64,000 bases of DNA from an uncultured Oscillibacter sp. (lineage in GTDB: Bacteria; Bacillota; Clostridia; Oscillospirales; Oscillospiraceae), in NCBI RefSeq assembly GCF_900544955.1, contig NZ_UQXD01000002.1, positions 38,879 to 102,878 of the forward strand, in the 5' to 3' direction. Position numbers and translations under genes: made by a program. Positions 1-7,701 of this stretch are shown in pieces. Within the stretch, counting starts at the first letter, position 1. Every line of letters begins with the position of its first letter. The notes under the pieces are model-generated. The model saw nothing but the letters and a program-made list of their open reading frames with translations, made no database searches and was not told the origin of the DNA.

Positions 1-222
1 GGACAGCTCCCCGGCGATTTTGCTCCGCAGCTCCGCGGCGGCGGCCTTGGTGTAGGTGATGATGAGGAAGTCGTCCACGTTGCAGCGCTCCTCCGTCACG
101 TAGCGGAACAGCCGCTCCACCAGCACCTTGGTCTTGCCGGAGCCGGCGGCGGCGGACACCAGCAGGCTTCCCCCCCGGTTCTCCACCACCGCCTGCTGCT
201 GGGGGGTCAGTGTCAGTCCCAT
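1..222 (-). CDS. addA: AddA helicase/nuclease subunit A, N-terminal fragment
   Basis: First 74 residues of AddA, cut by the window edge. AddA is the UvrD-like 3'-5' helicase and nuclease of the AddAB recombinational-repair complex. The visible part begins MGLTLTPQQQAVVENRGG and contains the Walker A motif AAAGSGKTKVLVERL, followed by the LIITYTKAAAAELRSKI segment typical of superfamily 1 helicases. The ATG at 220-222 lies 1 nt after the addB stop, so the pair is translationally coupled. The nuclease domain lies outside the window. Confidence 0.95.
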   Translation of the reverse strand, partial: MGLTLTPQQQAVVENRGGSLLVSAAAGSGKTKVLVERLFRYVTEERCNVDDFLIITYTKAAAAELRSKIAGELS

Positions 223-223
223 A

Positions 224-3200
224 TCAGTCGTCCTCCCTTTCCAGCATGCTCCAGAACTCCTCCGCCTTCACCGGCAGAATGTAGTGCAGATGGTCCCCGT
301 CCCGGCCGTCCTGGAAGTGGCAGGCCCCGGCCCAGGCGCAGTATTGGCAAAAGCTGTCCTCCTCGCTGTGGCAGCAGGGGTCCGCGTCGATGTTGCCCTG
401 GCGGACCTCCCGGGAGATCTGGTGGAGCAGCTTCTCCACGTAGGCCCCCAGCTTTCCCAGCTGGGCCGCCGAGGCGATGCTGCCGGAGAGGTTTCCGTCC
501 CGGCTCACCCGGACGGGGAGATACCGGGGCTGGCGCAGGGCCTCGTGCTCCATGGCCTCCAGCACCGCCGGCTCCGCCAGCAGCAGCCCGCTGCGCCGGA
601 GCTGCTTTTCCCGCTCGCTCTGCAATTTCTCCGGCGGGATGTTCCGCTCCGCCGATAAAATCTCATCCCGGGCCGGGAGGTACAGCACCCCCGCCGGCTC
701 GATGTCCCGTCCGAAGTAGGACTTGCCCTCCCGCTGCAGCGCAAAGAGGTACAGCAGCATCTGGATGTCCAGTCCCAGCTTCACCGCCGAGAGGTCGAAG
801 GCCTTCCGGCCGGACTTGTAGTCCACCACCCGCAGATACAGCTTTCCCTCCCGCACCCAGCCGTCCACCCGGTCCACCTTGCCGCCGATCCGCAGCTCCC
901 CGTCCGGCTCCGAGATCACCACCGCCGGCAGCGCCCCCCCGTCCCCGAAGGACAGCTCGAAGGCCAATGGAACGAAATCGGAGCTCTTCAGCTCCTCCGC
1001 CACCTGCTCCACCACGGCGTAGGCGGTGTTTCGCAGCCGGGCAAAGAGGTAGCGGAACCGGGCATTCCGCCCCTGGAAGTTGTGGAGCTCCTGCTCCACA
1101 TACCGCTCCATATACCTGCGCACCAGGGCCCGCAGGTCCTCCCGCTCCACCGCCGCAAAGCCCCCCTGTTCCAGCACGTCCCGGGTGACGTTTTCCAAGA
1201 GGAAGTGGAGGAAGGTGCCGATCTGGGGCGCGTCGAAGGCGGCGGCCTCCCGGGGCCTGGCCCGGAGGCCGTACTCCATGAAATAGGAGAAGTGGCAGCT
1301 GCGCAGCCGCTCCAGCCGGGAGGCGGACAGGGTGATCCGCTCCCCGTACAGCGCCCGCACCGCCGCCGGCGACAGCGCGCCCCGCCGCAAGTGCCAGGCC
1401 CGCTCCATGGCGCAGAGGCGGGCGGAGAACCGCTCCTCCCCTTGGAAATAGCGCCACAGTGCCCCCTCCGGGTCCTGCCCGGCGGCCTCCAGGGCGGGGA
1501 GCTCCGCCGTCAGGCGGTAGGTCTTCTCTTGCCCCTCCCGCTCCGTCCGCAGCGCCGGAAACAGCGTCCGCAGCCGGTCCACCACAAAGGCGGGCCGCAG
1601 CTCCCCGCCGGAGACGTCCGTCACTGGGTAGCTGACCGTCAGCCCCCGGGTGGGCTGGGCCAGGGCGGCATAGAGGCTCTGCAGCTCGATGCCCATCCGG
1701 TCCATCCCGGTGGGGGCCAGCTCGATCCCCCGCCAGCGCAGTTCCTGCCGGTCGTCGTCGTTCAAAATGCCGCCGCTCTGGCCCGGGTCCGGCAGCACGT
1801 GGTCGTTGACCCCCAGCAGGAAGAGGTACTTGGCCGTGTGGCGGTCGTTCCGGGTGATCTCGCTGACGCTGACCTGGTCCAGCGACACGGGGATGGTGCC
1901 CACGCTGTACTGGGTCAGCACCTGGCGCAGCAGCCGGGTGAACTCGTCCAGGCCCATGGGCTCCCCGCCCAGAATCTCCACAAACTGGTCCAGCACGCCG
2001 CAGAGAATCTCCCACAGCTGGGCGGTCTCCTCCGCGTCCTGGAGCCGCTGCGCCGCCGCCTGGGCCCGCATCTGCTCCTCCAGGGCGTCCTGGAGGGACA
2101 GCGCCTCCAGAAAGCCGTACAGCGCGTCCACCTTCTCCCCCGCCGTCTCCCCGGCCCGCAGCCCGTTCACCAGGTCCAGCAGCGGTCCCCGCACCCGGCG
2201 GCGCAGGGCGTTGACCCGGTCCAGCCGGGCCTGCCGCTCCTCCGTCCAGGGGGCGCCGTAGCCGTCCGGGTTCTCCGTCCAGTCCACGTCCCGCAGCCAC
2301 ATGGCCCCGTGGACCTCCCACTTGAGCACATAGTTTTCCAGCAGGTCGCACTCCTCCGCCGTCAGCCCCGCCAGGCCGGTTTTCAGCCAGCGGAACATGT
2401 CGTCGTACTCGTACCCGCCGCCGATGGCGGAGAGGACGCCGGTCAGCAGGCTCAGCACCGGCTTTTCCAGAATGTCGCTGCGGCGGCTGAGGTAGGCGGG
2501 AATGCCGTACCGCTCGAACACCGTCTCGATGACGCCCTCGTACTCCCCCATGTTCCGGGCGGCCACGGTGATGTCCCGGCAGCGGCAGGCGCCCGACGCC
2601 AGCAGCCGCCGGATGTCCGCCGCCGTCTGCTCCACCTCGGAGAACACGGTGTCCGCCTCCCGGACCCGGATGCCCTCCGGCGCCCCCTCGCAGGGGACGT
2701 TGGCGCCGAAGAAATACCGCTCCAAATGGCCCAGGGCAGAGGGGTCCTCCCGGCGGAGGGTCAGCTCCTCCACCGCCACCCCCGCCTCCGCCGCCAGGCG
2801 GCGGAGCTGGCCCAGCGTCTTGAGGGTGGACTCGAAGATCTCCTCCCGGCTGTCCGGCTCCCCCAGCAGCGTCACGGTGACGGACCGGGCCTGGCGCAGC
2901 AAAATGCCCAGGGCCCGCCGTTCCTGGGCGTTGAAATAGGTGAAGCCGTCGAGGAAGACGTCCTTGCCCAGGGCGTAGCGGGAATCCTCCAGGCTGTCGC
3001 ACAGCCGGGTCATCCGGTCCCGGGCGTCCAGCCCCGGCCGCTTCAGCCGGGCTTCATAGGCGCCGTAGAGCAGGCTCAAATCCCGGAGCTTGTCGCGGGT
3101 GGCGCCGGAGATGTCCGCGGCCTTCTCATAGAGGATCTCCGGCGTCACCTCGTAGCACCGCAGCTCGTCGAACAAATCCAGCAGCTGCTGCAAAAACGCG

Positions 3201-3535
3201 GACTTCTGGGAGGGGCGGCGGTACACCGTCAGCTCCGGCGCCACCTCCAGCAGCGCCTTTTGCAGCGTCAGCAGCTTGCCGCCGGCGTCCAGGGCCACCT
3301 GGGCGATGCCGCCGGTGAGGGTCAGCACCCGGTCCCCCAGGCGGCGGAAGCTCAGCACCTCCCCGTGGCGGCTGGCGGTGGGGCCGCAGGCCCGGCACAG
3401 GTCCACCTCCGCCTGGTGGCTGGCATGCTCGGGCACCAGCAGAATCTGCTCGCCCCCGTCCCCCAGCTCCGCGATGCGGCGCAGGACCCAATCCGATTTT
3501 CCCGTCTTGGCCCGGCCCATCAAAATCGTCAGCAT
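224..3535 (-). CDS. addB: AddB helicase/nuclease subunit B
   Basis: AddB is the second subunit of AddAB, which processes double-strand ends for RecA-dependent repair. The start is the ATG at 3533-3535 (MLTILMGRAKTGKSDW), preceded by a GGGGAGGAG ribosome site; the frame stays open 50 codons further upstream but that part looks non-coding. It is 1103 residues, close to the usual 1150. Visible features are the Walker A GRAKTGKS near the N-terminus, the nuclease motif VVDYKSGRKAFD near the C-terminus, and Fe-S cysteines (RLRSCHFSYF, then FCQYCAWAGAC, spaced C-x2-C-x5-C). addA follows directly. Confidence 0.96.
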   Translation of the reverse strand: MLTILMGRAKTGKSDWVLRRIAELGDGGEQILLVPEHASHQAEVDLCRACGPTASRHGEVLSFRRLGDRVLTLTGGIAQVALDAGGKLLTLQKALLEVAPELTVYRRPSQKSAFLQQLLDLFDELRCYEVTPEILYEKAADISGATRDKLRDLSLLYGAYEARLKRPGLDARDRMTRLCDSLEDSRYALGKDVFLDGFTYFNAQERRALGILLRQARSVTVTLLGEPDSREEIFESTLKTLGQLRRLAAEAGVAVEELTLRREDPSALGHLERYFFGANVPCEGAPEGIRVREADTVFSEVEQTAADIRRLLASGACRCRDITVAARNMGEYEGVIETVFERYGIPAYLSRRSDILEKPVLSLLTGVLSAIGGGYEYDDMFRWLKTGLAGLTAEECDLLENYVLKWEVHGAMWLRDVDWTENPDGYGAPWTEERQARLDRVNALRRRVRGPLLDLVNGLRAGETAGEKVDALYGFLEALSLQDALEEQMRAQAAAQRLQDAEETAQLWEILCGVLDQFVEILGGEPMGLDEFTRLLRQVLTQYSVGTIPVSLDQVSVSEITRNDRHTAKYLFLLGVNDHVLPDPGQSGGILNDDDRQELRWRGIELAPTGMDRMGIELQSLYAALAQPTRGLTVSYPVTDVSGGELRPAFVVDRLRTLFPALRTEREGQEKTYRLTAELPALEAAGQDPEGALWRYFQGEERFSARLCAMERAWHLRRGALSPAAVRALYGERITLSASRLERLRSCHFSYFMEYGLRARPREAAAFDAPQIGTFLHFLLENVTRDVLEQGGFAAVEREDLRALVRRYMERYVEQELHNFQGRNARFRYLFARLRNTAYAVVEQVAEELKSSDFVPLAFELSFGDGGALPAVVISEPDGELRIGGKVDRVDGWVREGKLYLRVVDYKSGRKAFDLSAVKLGLDIQMLLYLFALQREGKSYFGRDIEPAGVLYLPARDEILSAERNIPPEKLQSEREKQLRRSGLLLAEPAVLEAMEHEALRQPRYLPVRVSRDGNLSGSIASAAQLGKLGAYVEKLLHQISREVRQGNIDADPCCHSEEDSFCQYCAWAGACHFQDGRDGDHLHYILPVKAEEFWSMLEREDD

Positions 3536-3616
3536 ACCGGCAGCTCCTCCCCTGGTTTTCTCCCGCCCATCATACCACATTCCCCCGCCCCGCGCACCCA
3601 CTTTTTCCGCCCTGCC

Positions 3617-3645
3617 TTGCCAAGACCCCCCAAATATGGTATAAG
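3617..3645 (+). promoter_or_regulatory. sigma-A type promoter for the GNAT gene
   Basis: TTGCCA (3617-3622), a 17-nt spacer and TATAAG (3640-3645), about 30 nt before the ATG at 3678. Read by eye. Confidence 0.55.
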
Positions 3646-3677
3646 GGAGGAAATTCCCACCCCCATGGAGGTGCCGT

Positions 3678-4145
3678 ATGGACATCTGCTATCGAAGGGC
3701 GGCGCCGGAGGATCTGGAGCTGCTGACGGAAATCCGGGTGAAGGTCCTCCGGGCCGCCAACGGCCTGGACGACGGCGCGGACCTGTCCGCCGTGGCGGGG
3801 GCGTGCCGCCGCTACTACCGCCGCGCCCTGGCGGACGGAAGCCACATCGCCTACCTGGTCTTTTCCGGCGAAGACGTGGTGGGGGCCGGCGGGGTCAGCT
3901 TTTACTCCGTCCTGCCCACCTGCTGCAACCCCACCGGCGAAAAGGCCTACATCATGAACATGTACACCGATCCCGCCTGCCGCAGGCGGGGCATCGCCTC
4001 CCGGACGCTGCACCTGCTGGTCACCGCCGCCCGGGAGCGGGGGATCTCCCAAATCTCCCTGGAGGCCACCGACATGGGCCGTCCGCTGTACGAGGCCTAC
4101 GGCTTCCGCCCCATGCCCTGCGAGATGGAGCTGCCGGCTCCCTGA
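3678..4145 (+). CDS. GNAT family N-acetyltransferase
   Basis: 155-residue single-domain GNAT protein that should transfer acetyl from acetyl-CoA to an unknown amine. The fold is recognisable from the N-terminal IRRAAPEDLELL-like strand and helix, the strand IMNMYTDPACRRRGIASRTL carrying the acetyl-CoA pyrophosphate loop (RRRGIA), and the closing PLYEAYGFRPMPCEMEL. The start ATG follows GGAGG with 5 nt spacing. The gene is divergent from addB and convergent with the GNAT/YoaP gene. Substrate cannot be inferred. Confidence 0.85.
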   Translation: MDICYRRAAPEDLELLTEIRVKVLRAANGLDDGADLSAVAGACRRYYRRALADGSHIAYLVFSGEDVVGAGGVSFYSVLPTCCNPTGEKAYIMNMYTDPACRRRGIASRTLHLLVTAARERGISQISLEATDMGRPLYEAYGFRPMPCEMELPAP

Positions 4146-4166
4146 ATCTCCGTCCCTCAAGAACCG

Positions 4167-4200
4167 CAGACGGGCACCCCCGCACGAGGGTGCCCGTCTG
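4167..4200. terminator. GC-rich hairpin between convergent genes
   Basis: CAGACGGGCACCC pairs with GGGTGCCCGTCTG around a short loop, between the 3' ends of the two convergent acetyltransferase genes. There is no U-tract on either side, so termination may be weak. Confidence 0.5.
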
Positions 4201-4210
4201 TGGGAGATGG

Positions 4211-4954
4211 TCATGTCCGCAGGATACGCTCCAAACCGGCGGCATCCAATTGGTTCACGGTCTGGAACACCCCCTGGTAGCATACGGCCCAGTTGTTGAA
4301 CACACAGGGCAGCGCCTTCGCCTTTTGCAGCGTATCCACCTGCAAAAACGACGCCGGAACACCCTTTGCTTGGCAATACTCCCGGAGGGTCTCCACGCGC
4401 TGCAAGACAAAGGGGCACTGCATGTCGTAATAGACCGTCAGCTCCCGGCGCTCCACCCGCTGCGCCTTTGCCTCCGGCGTAAACCGGGGCACCGTCCCGT
4501 CGAAGGAGCGCGCCAGCAGCTCATATCCGTCGGCGGTGGCGTCCACCGCCTCAAAGCCGAACTTCTTTGCAAATGCCTGGTCGGACAGCCACGCCTTCTG
4601 CTTCTTCGCCCCCAGCATGCACACGCCGGACCGGCCCTGCCGCCGGGCGTCCTCCAGGCAGAACATCAGCAGCGCCCGACCGTACCCGTGGCCCTTGTAC
4701 GCGCTGTCCACCCACAGGCAGTAGAGGTACAGATACTTGTCGCCCGTAACGGGCACCCAGGCGGTCTCCAGCGGCGCGTATTCCACAAAAACCGGCGCCT
4801 TCACCGGGAGCTTCCGAAAGACATGCCCCTCCCGCAGCCGCTCCGCCAGCCACTGCCGCTTGGCCTCCACCCCCGGGTGGGGCTTTTTGCTGCGGATGAT
4901 GCAGCCCAGATGCTCCCCGGCAAGGTTTTCCGGCGTCAGCTCTACAAATTCCAT
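4211..4954 (-). CDS. GNAT acetyltransferase with YoaP-like C-terminal domain
   Basis: 247 residues. Residues about 1-150 form a GNAT domain with the acetyl-CoA loop in YLYCLWVDSAYKGHGYGRALL. The remainder (from about PEAKAQRVERRELTVYYDMQCPFVLQRVETL) resembles the YoaP-type C-terminal domain, with a thioredoxin-like CPF motif. Proteins of this two-domain type are common in Firmicutes, and their substrates are unknown. The start ATG (4952-4954) is preceded by GGGGAAC. The next minus-strand gene upstream is the mini membrane protein at 4995. Confidence 0.82.
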   Translation of the reverse strand: MEFVELTPENLAGEHLGCIIRSKKPHPGVEAKRQWLAERLREGHVFRKLPVKAPVFVEYAPLETAWVPVTGDKYLYLYCLWVDSAYKGHGYGRALLMFCLEDARRQGRSGVCMLGAKKQKAWLSDQAFAKKFGFEAVDATADGYELLARSFDGTVPRFTPEAKAQRVERRELTVYYDMQCPFVLQRVETLREYCQAKGVPASFLQVDTLQKAKALPCVFNNWAVCYQGVFQTVNQLDAAGLERILRT

Positions 4955-4994
4955 ACGAAGTTCCCCTCTCCCCGTCTGCGGTCCCGGCGCCGCT

Positions 4995-5183
4995 TCAATC
5001 GCCGTCTCTCCCCTTTTTGACGGCCGCCCCGATGCCGAGCCCCGCCGCCATGCCGATCACAAGGCCAAAACACATGGATACGCCGACCATTCCCCGGGAA
5101 ATGCCCACGGCGCAGCCTGCGGCAAGGCCCAGCAGCATCCCCGCCGCCATCCACAGGGCGGTCCAGTCATTGCCTCTCTTCAT
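4995..5183 (-). CDS. small Gly-rich two-TM membrane protein
   Basis: 62 residues beginning MKRGNDWTALWMAAGMLLG, with two hydrophobic stretches (about 9-29 and 33-54) rich in Gly and Ala, and a charged tail KKGRDGD. A strong GGGGAGGA site precedes the ATG and a promoter-like pair lies upstream. It resembles small glycine-zipper membrane proteins. Function is unknown; it may be co-transcribed with the following GNAT/YoaP gene. Confidence 0.7.
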   Translation of the reverse strand: MKRGNDWTALWMAAGMLLGLAAGCAVGISRGMVGVSMCFGLVIGMAAGLGIGAAVKKGRDGD

Positions 5184-5262
5184 GTTTTATTCCTCCCCAA
5201 ACCGCCGTTTTCGGGAGCACGCGTACTTCGCCCGGGCGAAGGCGCGCTCCCGCCTGTCCTTC

Positions 5263-5291
5263 ATTCTACCACTTCCGCCCCCGGAAGACAA
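5263..5291 (-). promoter_or_regulatory. promoter for the small membrane protein
   Basis: On the minus strand, TTGTCT (5291-5286), a 17-nt spacer and TAGAAT (5268-5263), about 80 nt before the start codon at 5183. Confidence 0.5.
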
Positions 5292-5381
5292 TGCACAAAG
5301 CGGCTGCGGGGGAGGGGGTCTCTTGATCCCCTTCCCCGCCGGGGCCGGTGCGGCGTCCCCGTTGCGGATCGGTGCTGCCGG

Positions 5382-5495
5382 TAAAACCTCCGTCAGTTTT
5401 TGTTGACAGCATTGAGAAGAACCGTTTCGTCTGATAGAATATAAAAAGATGGCTGGCCGTATGAGGCGGAGACGTCGTACTCAACAAATTGGGGG
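5382..5495 (+). promoter_or_regulatory. island 1 promoter/leader element (copy L1)
   Basis: A block of about 110 bp that closely matches 54521-54625. The promoter is TTGAGA (5412-5417), 17 nt, TAGAAT (5435-5440), followed by ATAAAAA. The spacer carries GAACCGTTTC; the matching part of the second copy is the perfect inverted repeat GAAC-AG-GTTC. A conserved GTATGAGGCGG and ACAAATT follow in the untranslated leader. It drives the DUF3788 gene and probably the YdeI gene. Bases 5184-5381 to its left hold only the divergent promoter at 5263-5291 and GC-rich non-coding sequence. Confidence 0.7.
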
Positions 5496-5513
5496 CTGTC
5501 AGGAGGGATCACG

Positions 5514-5927
5514 ATGTATGGCAGAATGCTTGACAGGCAGAACAGGCCGACATTTGACGACATGGCCGCGTACTGTGGCAAAGGGATGGCGTTATTTGTC
5601 CGAATAAATGAATGGTTGTCAACCGCATGCAGTACTACGCAGGAAATTTCCTTTCCCTATGGAAACAACTATGGATGGGCAGTTACTCATAGAAAAAAGA
5701 AGAAGCTGGTCTGCAACGTGTTTGCGGAGAAGGACGCCTTTGCCGTTATGCTTCGATTGTCAAATGAACAATTTCATCAAGTATACGATCAGACGGAAAA
5801 AGAAACGCAAGAATGTATCGACAACAAATACCCCTGTGGAAATGGCGGTTGGCTTCATTATCGAGTTACCAGTGAAGTTCATTTTTGCGACATACAAAAG
5901 ATGCTGGAAATAAAGTGCACATCATAA
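5514..5927 (+). CDS. DUF3788 family protein
   Basis: 137 residues, beginning MYGRMLDRQNRPTFDDMAAY. It resembles DUF3788 proteins: the central GWAVTHRKKKKLVCNVFAEKD block with K-K-L-V-C is recognisable, as is the final EVHFCDIQKMLEIK. The biochemical role of the family is unknown. The ATG is preceded by CAGGAGGG. Base composition is visibly more AT-rich than the neighbourhood, suggesting acquisition. It is the first gene of island 1, behind the L1 leader, and is followed 14 bp later by repeat R1. Confidence 0.8.
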   Translation: MYGRMLDRQNRPTFDDMAAYCGKGMALFVRINEWLSTACSTTQEISFPYGNNYGWAVTHRKKKKLVCNVFAEKDAFAVMLRLSNEQFHQVYDQTEKETQECIDNKYPCGNGGWLHYRVTSEVHFCDIQKMLEIKCTS

Positions 5928-5941
5928 AGGATGCCTTCCCC

Positions 5942-5973
5942 TTTGTCAGGCTGATTGATAAGCGCCTGATTGG
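5942..5973 (+). repeat. cassette-type repeat R1
   Basis: TTTGTCAGGCTGATT followed by GATAAGCGCCTGATTGG. It is a diverged copy of the repeat after the YciI gene at 55668 and begins 14 bp after the DUF3788 stop. Bases 5974-6051 show no supportable gene. Confidence 0.55.
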
Positions 5974-6078
5974 ATTCGGGCGGCTTCGGCGGAGAAGGCA
6001 CGGAACGGCAAATCGGAGATTTGCACGCTTTGGGCGGGCAGGACAAACGATAAGGAGGGACATATCATCAGCGAAACA

Positions 6079-6630
6079 ATGAAATTTGCCAACAGAGAGG
6101 ATTTTCGTGAATGGCTCAGTAGGCATTGTATATCAAACGACGGTATTTGGCTTTTGTTCGGTAAGTCTGGCGGGCCTAAAACGATAAAAGCGGGAGAAGC
6201 TTTGGAAGAAGCCCTCTGTTTTGGCTGGATTGACGGACAAATGGAAAAGATCGATGATAAGACATATAAGAAATATTTTTCTCTGCGCAAAAAGAACAGC
6301 AAATGGTCAGAAAAGAATCAGGCATTGGTGAAAAAACTTGAGGAACAAGGGCTTATGACTGATTATGGCAGGAAGAAAATAGAGGAAGCCAAGAAGAACG
6401 GTCAGTGGGAAGCTACAAACCCCCTGGCAATCATTACAGAAGAACAAATTGCCCGCCTGTCCGCACTGCTGGAAGGGTATGAACCCGCTTACACAAATTT
6501 CCAAGCCATGTCTCTATCCGTAAAGAAAACTTATACACGGGCATATCTTGATGCAAAGACAGACGCTGGACGGGAAAAGCGAATTGCTTGGATGGTGGAC
6601 AGGCTCAACAAAAACCTAAAACCGATGTAA
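6079..6630 (+). CDS. YdeI/OmpD-associated family protein
   Basis: 183 residues. The YdeI-type core is clear: NREDFREWLSRH, then EALEEALCFGWIDGQMEKID, YFSLRKKNSKWSEKN, and a C-terminal helical segment ending AWMVDRLNKNLKP. The family is small, cytosolic and functionally poorly defined. The best ribosome site, AAGGAGG at 6052-6058, is 20 nt from this ATG but 8 nt from an in-frame ATC at 6067 that would encode (M)SETMKFAN, so the true start may be 6067. AT-rich; second gene of island 1. Confidence 0.82.
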   Translation: MKFANREDFREWLSRHCISNDGIWLLFGKSGGPKTIKAGEALEEALCFGWIDGQMEKIDDKTYKKYFSLRKKNSKWSEKNQALVKKLEEQGLMTDYGRKKIEEAKKNGQWEATNPLAIITEEQIARLSALLEGYEPAYTNFQAMSLSVKKTYTRAYLDAKTDAGREKRIAWMVDRLNKNLKPM

Positions 6631-6651
6631 CCGTCATGTACGCCTTATTGA
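6631..6651 (+). repeat. cassette-type repeat R2 (partial)
   Basis: CCGTCATGTACGCCTTATTG directly after the YdeI-like stop codon. TACGCCTTATTG is identical to the core of repeat R4 (55668-55701). Bases 6652-6835 contain no supportable gene. Confidence 0.5.
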
Positions 6652-6835
6652 GCGAAGGCACCGCAACTCGGAAAATCCCTACACAGAAAATGTATGGAGG
6701 TCTTTTGCCATTCCGACGAAGCGCAGTTCCCCTATCGAAAAGCAACCCTTATCTGCAACAGAGGGAGGCGCCCCGCTTGCCTTTTGGACCGCCCTGTGGT
6801 ATCCTGAAAAAAATGTCGAAACCAGGAGGTCCGCC

Positions 6836-7450
6836 ATGCCCCACATTCCCAAGGGAACCACCGCCGCCCTCCCGCTGGAGCGCTTTGAACCGGCGCTGGA
6901 GGCCGCGCTCCAACCCGTTCCGGGCTACGACGTCCGGCGCTGGCTGTACGTCCCCAACACCTATTCGGAGTACCGCTACATTCTGGGCACCCGGGGCCGC
7001 CGGCCCCTGATCTGCGTGGGCATCAACCCCTCCACCGCCGCGCCGGACGCCCTGGACCCCACCCTGCAGTCCGCCCAGCGCATCGCCCTGGCCAACGGCT
7101 ACGACAGCTTTTTGATGTTCAACGTCTACGCCCAGCGGGCCACCCGGCCCGACGACATGGAGCCCTCCTGCAACGCCGCCCTCCACGCCGAAAACCGGAA
7201 GGCCTTCCGCTACCTCCTCTCCCTGTCGGCGTCCCCCGCCGTCTGGGCCGCCTGGGGAAACATCATTGAAAAGCGGGGGTATCTCATGGACTGCATGCGG
7301 GACTTCGCCGCCGACGGCCAGGCCGCCGGGGCCCAGTGGTTCACCGCCGGACCGCCCCTGAAGTCCGGCCACCCCCACCATCCCCTGTACTTGAAGGGAA
7401 ACACCCGGCTGCTGGACTTCGACATCCAGGCCTATCTGTCCTGCCGGTGA
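6836..7450 (+). CDS. DUF1643 domain-containing protein
   Basis: 204 residues. The DUF1643 core is recognisable: YRYILGTRGRRPLICVGINP followed by STAAPDALDPTLQSAQRIA, then SFLMFNVYAQRATRPDDM, and the late VWAAWGNIIEKRGYL and KSGHPHHPLYL segments. The GINPSTA motif is typical. The family is often found near mobile or defence genes but its activity is not established. The ATG follows AGGAGG. GC-rich like the host genome, so it is not part of the AT-rich island to its left. Confidence 0.85.
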   Translation: MPHIPKGTTAALPLERFEPALEAALQPVPGYDVRRWLYVPNTYSEYRYILGTRGRRPLICVGINPSTAAPDALDPTLQSAQRIALANGYDSFLMFNVYAQRATRPDDMEPSCNAALHAENRKAFRYLLSLSASPAVWAAWGNIIEKRGYLMDCMRDFAADGQAAGAQWFTAGPPLKSGHPHHPLYLKGNTRLLDFDIQAYLSCR

Positions 7451-7452
7451 GA

Positions 7453-7480
7453 GAAGGGCCGCCCTGCCGGGCGGCCCTTC
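7453..7480 (+). terminator. hairpin after DUF1643 gene
   Basis: GAAGGGCCGCCC and GGGCGGCCCTTC form a perfect stem 3 nt after the stop codon. It is nearly the same hairpin as at 7665. The roughly 180 bp between them is GC-rich and holds no gene. Confidence 0.6.
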
Positions 7481-7664
7481 GGCTGCTGAAACGCGCCCGG
7501 GGCGCCTTTTCGAGGGGGCTGGGGCCTGCCGCATAGATGCGCGGCGCACCGCCCGCCCCCTGCGGGCCGAGCGGAATTTGGCCGCGGACACGCCGCAGCC
7601 AAGCGGCCTTCCGTTCCACCCGCCGCTCCGGCGGCAGACCGCCGCAAGACGCTTTCGACCCGCG

Positions 7665-7694
7665 AAAGGGCCGCCCTACCGGGCGGCCCTTTTT
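7665..7694. terminator. bidirectional intrinsic terminator
   Basis: AAAGGGCCGCCC, a TACC loop, then GGGCGGCCCTTTTT. A U-run is present on the plus strand and a shorter one on the minus strand, where it follows the VOC gene stop at 7702. Confidence 0.7.
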
Positions 7695-7701
7695 GATTCT
7701 C

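Noticed and set aside
1082..5020. Very long plus-strand open frame across addB
   Set aside because: Antisense shadow of a GC-rich gene; low-complexity Pro/Gly/Arg/His translation with no motif and no ribosome site.
5942..6000. Repeat R1 as an integron attC site
   Set aside because: No RYYYAAC/GTTRRRY core pair could be placed and no integrase was found; kept only as an unclassified repeat.
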